Assembly: GCF_010078235.1 (NCBI RefSeq)
Contig: NZ_JAABOS010000009.1
Span: 124,001 to 188,000 of the forward strand
DNA: 64,000 nucleotides
Origin: Cognatundibacterium crateris
Lineage (GTDB): Bacteria; Pseudomonadota; Gammaproteobacteria; Burkholderiales; Burkholderiaceae_D
Reading direction: 5' to 3'
Both the position numbers and the translations under genes were made by a program. Shown piece after piece: positions 62,047 through 64,000 of this stretch; positions within the stretch are counted from its first letter, which is position 1, and every line of letters begins with the position of its first letter. Under the pieces are notes generated by a model. The model had not been told where the DNA came from, searched no databases, and saw only the letters and a program-made list of their open reading frames with translations.

Positions 62047-63318
62047 TCAATTCGTTTGTTTTTTAAACAGTTCCCGGAATACAGGATAGATATCGGCAGG
62101 ATTCTCAATTTTTTGCATCGCGAAGTGCGCGAATTCCTCGGCAACCCGCTCATATTCCAGCCACAGATTTTGCGGCTCACCCTCGGTAATTTCGACATAC
62201 GCGTAATACTGCACCAGAGGCATAATGCGCTGACGCAAAATATCGCGGCAAGCGATGGAATCATTGTCCCAGTTATCGCCATCTGAGGCCTGCGCCACAT
62301 AGACATTCCAGTCACCAGCCGCATAGCGATTGCGTATGGTTTGCTCCAGCAAGACCAAGGCCGAGGAGACGATAGTGCCACCCGATTCACGCGAGTTAAA
62401 GAATGCGTTTTCATCCACTTCCTGCGCTGTCGTATGGTGACGGATAAACACCACCTCTATTTTTTCATAAGCCCGTGTCAGGAACAGGTACAGCAAAATA
62501 AAAAAGCGCTTCGCTGTATCTTTTTTTTGCTCGTCCATAGAGCCGGAGACATCCAGCAGACAAAACATCACACACTGGCTGGCCGGTTTGGGGACTTTGA
62601 TACGATTGCTGTAACGCAGATCGAAAGGATCGAGAAATGGAATCGCGGCGATTCTGGTCCGTAAATGACGGATTTCTTCGCGCAGTGCACTGATGCGCAG
62701 GCCATCCTGCACCGGCTCTGCCAGCGCAGCATCCAGCTCTTCCAGCGCCAGTTTTAAGCGTCGTGACGACTTGCCACCCACCGCAATCCGCCGTCCCATC
62801 GCACCGCGTAAAGAACGTAATACATGCAGACTGGAAGCGGTTCCACTGGTTTTATAACCAGCGCGCTGGCTTTTGAAATCGGTGGTCGACGTGAGCTGGG
62901 TTTTCACCATATTCGGTAATTCCAGGTCTTCAAAGAAGTAGTTCATGAACTCTTCCCGGCTCAGCTGAAACGCAAAATCATCCTCGCTGATTTCCTCGCT
63001 GTTACCGCCCTGCCCCTTACCTTTGCCGCCACCGCCACCACCTTGCGGACGCGCGATCTGGTCCCCTTTCTGGTATTGCTCATTGCCCGGATGTACGCCT
63101 TCCCAGACGCCTCCGCGCGCATGGCCAAAGCTGGGTTCGCCGACATCTTTCACTGGTATAGAAATCCGTTCACCATTTTCCATATCGGTGATAGAACGGC
63201 CTTTGACTGCACGCGCTACAGCCTCTTTGATCTGCCCCTTGTAACGCCGCAAAAAGCGTTCACGGTTAGGCGCAGACTTGTTTTTCCCCTGAACCCGGCG
63301 GTCGATCAGATGCACCAA
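62047..63318 (-). CDS. yeaH: YeaH/YhbH family protein (DUF444)
   Basis: A 423-residue protein. The N-terminus (DRRVQGKNKSAPNRERFLRRY) and a glycine-rich linker (about 93-108) lead to a von Willebrand A-like domain with MFCLLDVSGSMDE (MIDAS DxSxS, about 252-264) and SGGTIVSSAL (distal Thr). Family members are co-transcribed with PrkA kinase and SpoVR in stress-induced operons (YeaG-YeaH in E. coli). It almost directly abuts spoVR. Confidence 0.9.
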   Translation of the reverse strand: MVHLIDRRVQGKNKSAPNRERFLRRYKGQIKEAVARAVKGRSITDMENGERISIPVKDVGEPSFGHARGGVWEGVHPGNEQYQKGDQIARPQGGGGGGKGKGQGGNSEEISEDDFAFQLSREEFMNYFFEDLELPNMVKTQLTSTTDFKSQRAGYKTSGTASSLHVLRSLRGAMGRRIAVGGKSSRRLKLALEELDAALAEPVQDGLRISALREEIRHLRTRIAAIPFLDPFDLRYSNRIKVPKPASQCVMFCLLDVSGSMDEQKKDTAKRFFILLYLFLTRAYEKIEVVFIRHHTTAQEVDENAFFNSRESGGTIVSSALVLLEQTIRNRYAAGDWNVYVAQASDGDNWDNDSIACRDILRQRIMPLVQYYAYVEITEGEPQNLWLEYERVAEEFAHFAMQKIENPADIYPVFRELFKKQTN

Positions 63319-63463
63319 GATATTCTCCCTCAGGACTGAGCCAGCATTACCCGTCTATACGCAGCCCGGCAAACACACTGTCCGTCTCTGCCTTTGTATC
63401 ACGATAACGGTTCGGCCTCAGTCCTATCCCTTTGTCAGTGAAGTCCCTCAGATATCTTCAGGA

Positions 63464-64000
63464 TCAGGATGATTTTCTGACCCGCAGATACCACTCGCAC
63501 AGCAATCTGACCTGTTTGGTGGTATAGCCTTTGCTGACCATACGCTCAACAAACTCCTGATGTTTATTGGCGTCATCCGCACTGGCTTTGGCATTGAAAG
63601 ATATCACTGGTAATAACTCTTCTGTATTCGAGAACATTTTCTTCTCTATCACAGTGCGCAGTTTTTCATAGCTGGTCCAGGCCGGATTTTTTCCTGCATT
63701 CTGAGCCCGCGCACGCAATACAAAATTAACGATCTCGTTACGGAAATCCTTAGGATTCGAAATGCCTGCCGGCTTCTCGATTTTTTCCAGTTCATTGTTC
63801 AAGGCGTCACGGTCAAAGCTTTCGCCGGTATCGGGATCGCGGAATTCCTGATCCTGGATCCAGAAGTCAGCGAAGGTGACATAACGGTCAAAAATATTCT
63901 GTCCATATTCAGAATAACTTTCCAGATAAGCGGTCTGAATTTCTTTACCGATAAATTCCGCATAGCGCTGGGCCAGATATTCTTTGATATACGAGATGTA
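63464..64000 (-). CDS. prkA: PrkA serine protein kinase, C-terminal part (cut by window edge)
   Basis: The open frame runs off the right edge; 178 residues are visible. RNEIVNFVLRARAQNAGKNP, TSYEKLRTVIEKKMFSNTEELLPVISF and the terminal KQVRLLCEWYLRVRKSS match the end of E. coli YeaG (PrkA), an AAA+-like serine kinase active in nitrogen starvation and stationary phase. It heads the prkA-yeaH-spoVR operon, with 145 bases before yeaH. Confidence 0.92.
   Translation of the reverse strand, partial: YISYIKEYLAQRYAEFIGKEIQTAYLESYSEYGQNIFDRYVTFADFWIQDQEFRDPDTGESFDRDALNNELEKIEKPAGISNPKDFRNEIVNFVLRARAQNAGKNPAWTSYEKLRTVIEKKMFSNTEELLPVISFNAKASADDANKHQEFVERMVSKGYTTKQVRLLCEWYLRVRKSS

Noticed and set aside
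1-64000. tRNA, rRNA, CRISPR array, intact transposase or prophage genes
   Set aside because: Looked for by eye on both strands; nothing with the needed structure was found.

Overview
The window looks like a chromosomal segment of a betaproteobacterium, most probably of the Oxalobacteraceae/Burkholderiales kind (an Undibacterium-like aquatic heterotroph would fit). This is inferred from the Gram-negative gene content: four TonB-dependent receptors, a DUF1127 protein, RlhA, CreA, MarC, a CadR/CadA pair and a prkA-yeaH-spoVR operon. It is not based on a database match. No rRNA, tRNA, CRISPR array or intact transposase was seen. Most of the window has housekeeping-like base composition, but about 33.2-37.4 kb and 38.9-40.05 kb are visibly AT-rich.

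Layout. 0-10 kb: a YdcF-type envelope protein, DUF1127/LysR divergent pair, aspartate kinase, the 23S rRNA hydroxylase RlhA, PBP4 (DacB), then a small membrane protein/XRE repressor operon whose upstream region carries four copies of one 18-bp palindrome, and an alpha/beta hydrolase. 10-18 kb: a TonB-dependent siderophore-type receptor preceded by three copies of a different 15-bp palindrome, AraC and GNAT proteins, and a dioxygenase/TIM-barrel operon divergent from a LysR regulator. 18-25 kb: small membrane and outer-membrane proteins, a GHL10 (DUF187) lipoprotein, a large TonB receptor and a PAS-GGDEF cyclase.

25.6-32.6 kb is a peptidoglycan-recycling island: D-Ala-D-Ala dipeptidase, a peptide-binding protein, an M14 peptidase and an AmpG-like permease on the minus strand, divergent from a BadF/GlcNAc-kinase-like protein and the lipoprotein amidase AmiD. 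Together they can release, import and break down muropeptides. 33.2-36.5 kb holds a periplasmic binding protein and a compact G-protein module (winged-helix-like protein, MglA-type small GTPase, two roadblock/LC7 proteins) that resembles the conservons of actinomycetes without the histidine kinase. 37.4-42.2 kb is a peptide-export cluster: HlyD adaptor, a 114-residue double-glycine-leader peptide with an acidic tyrosine-rich tail, a CPBP-like membrane protein (putative immunity) and an ABC transporter with an N-terminal C39 leader peptidase. This and the GTPase module are the best candidates for undescribed systems.

42.2-52.8 kb: HDOD protein, CreA, an APC permease, then a metal-uptake-like run (DUF2946 protein, two related TonB receptors, PepSY membrane protein with a His-rich insert). 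52.8-64 kb: M28 peptidase, Ca2+/H+ antiporter, GNAT, MarC, CadR/CadA with a classic 19-bp-spacer MerR-type promoter, and the prkA-yeaH-spoVR stress operon (prkA cut by the window edge). Two short repeat families, each with two copies, are scattered in intergenic DNA (18.60 and 48.83 kb; 30.54 and 45.69 kb).
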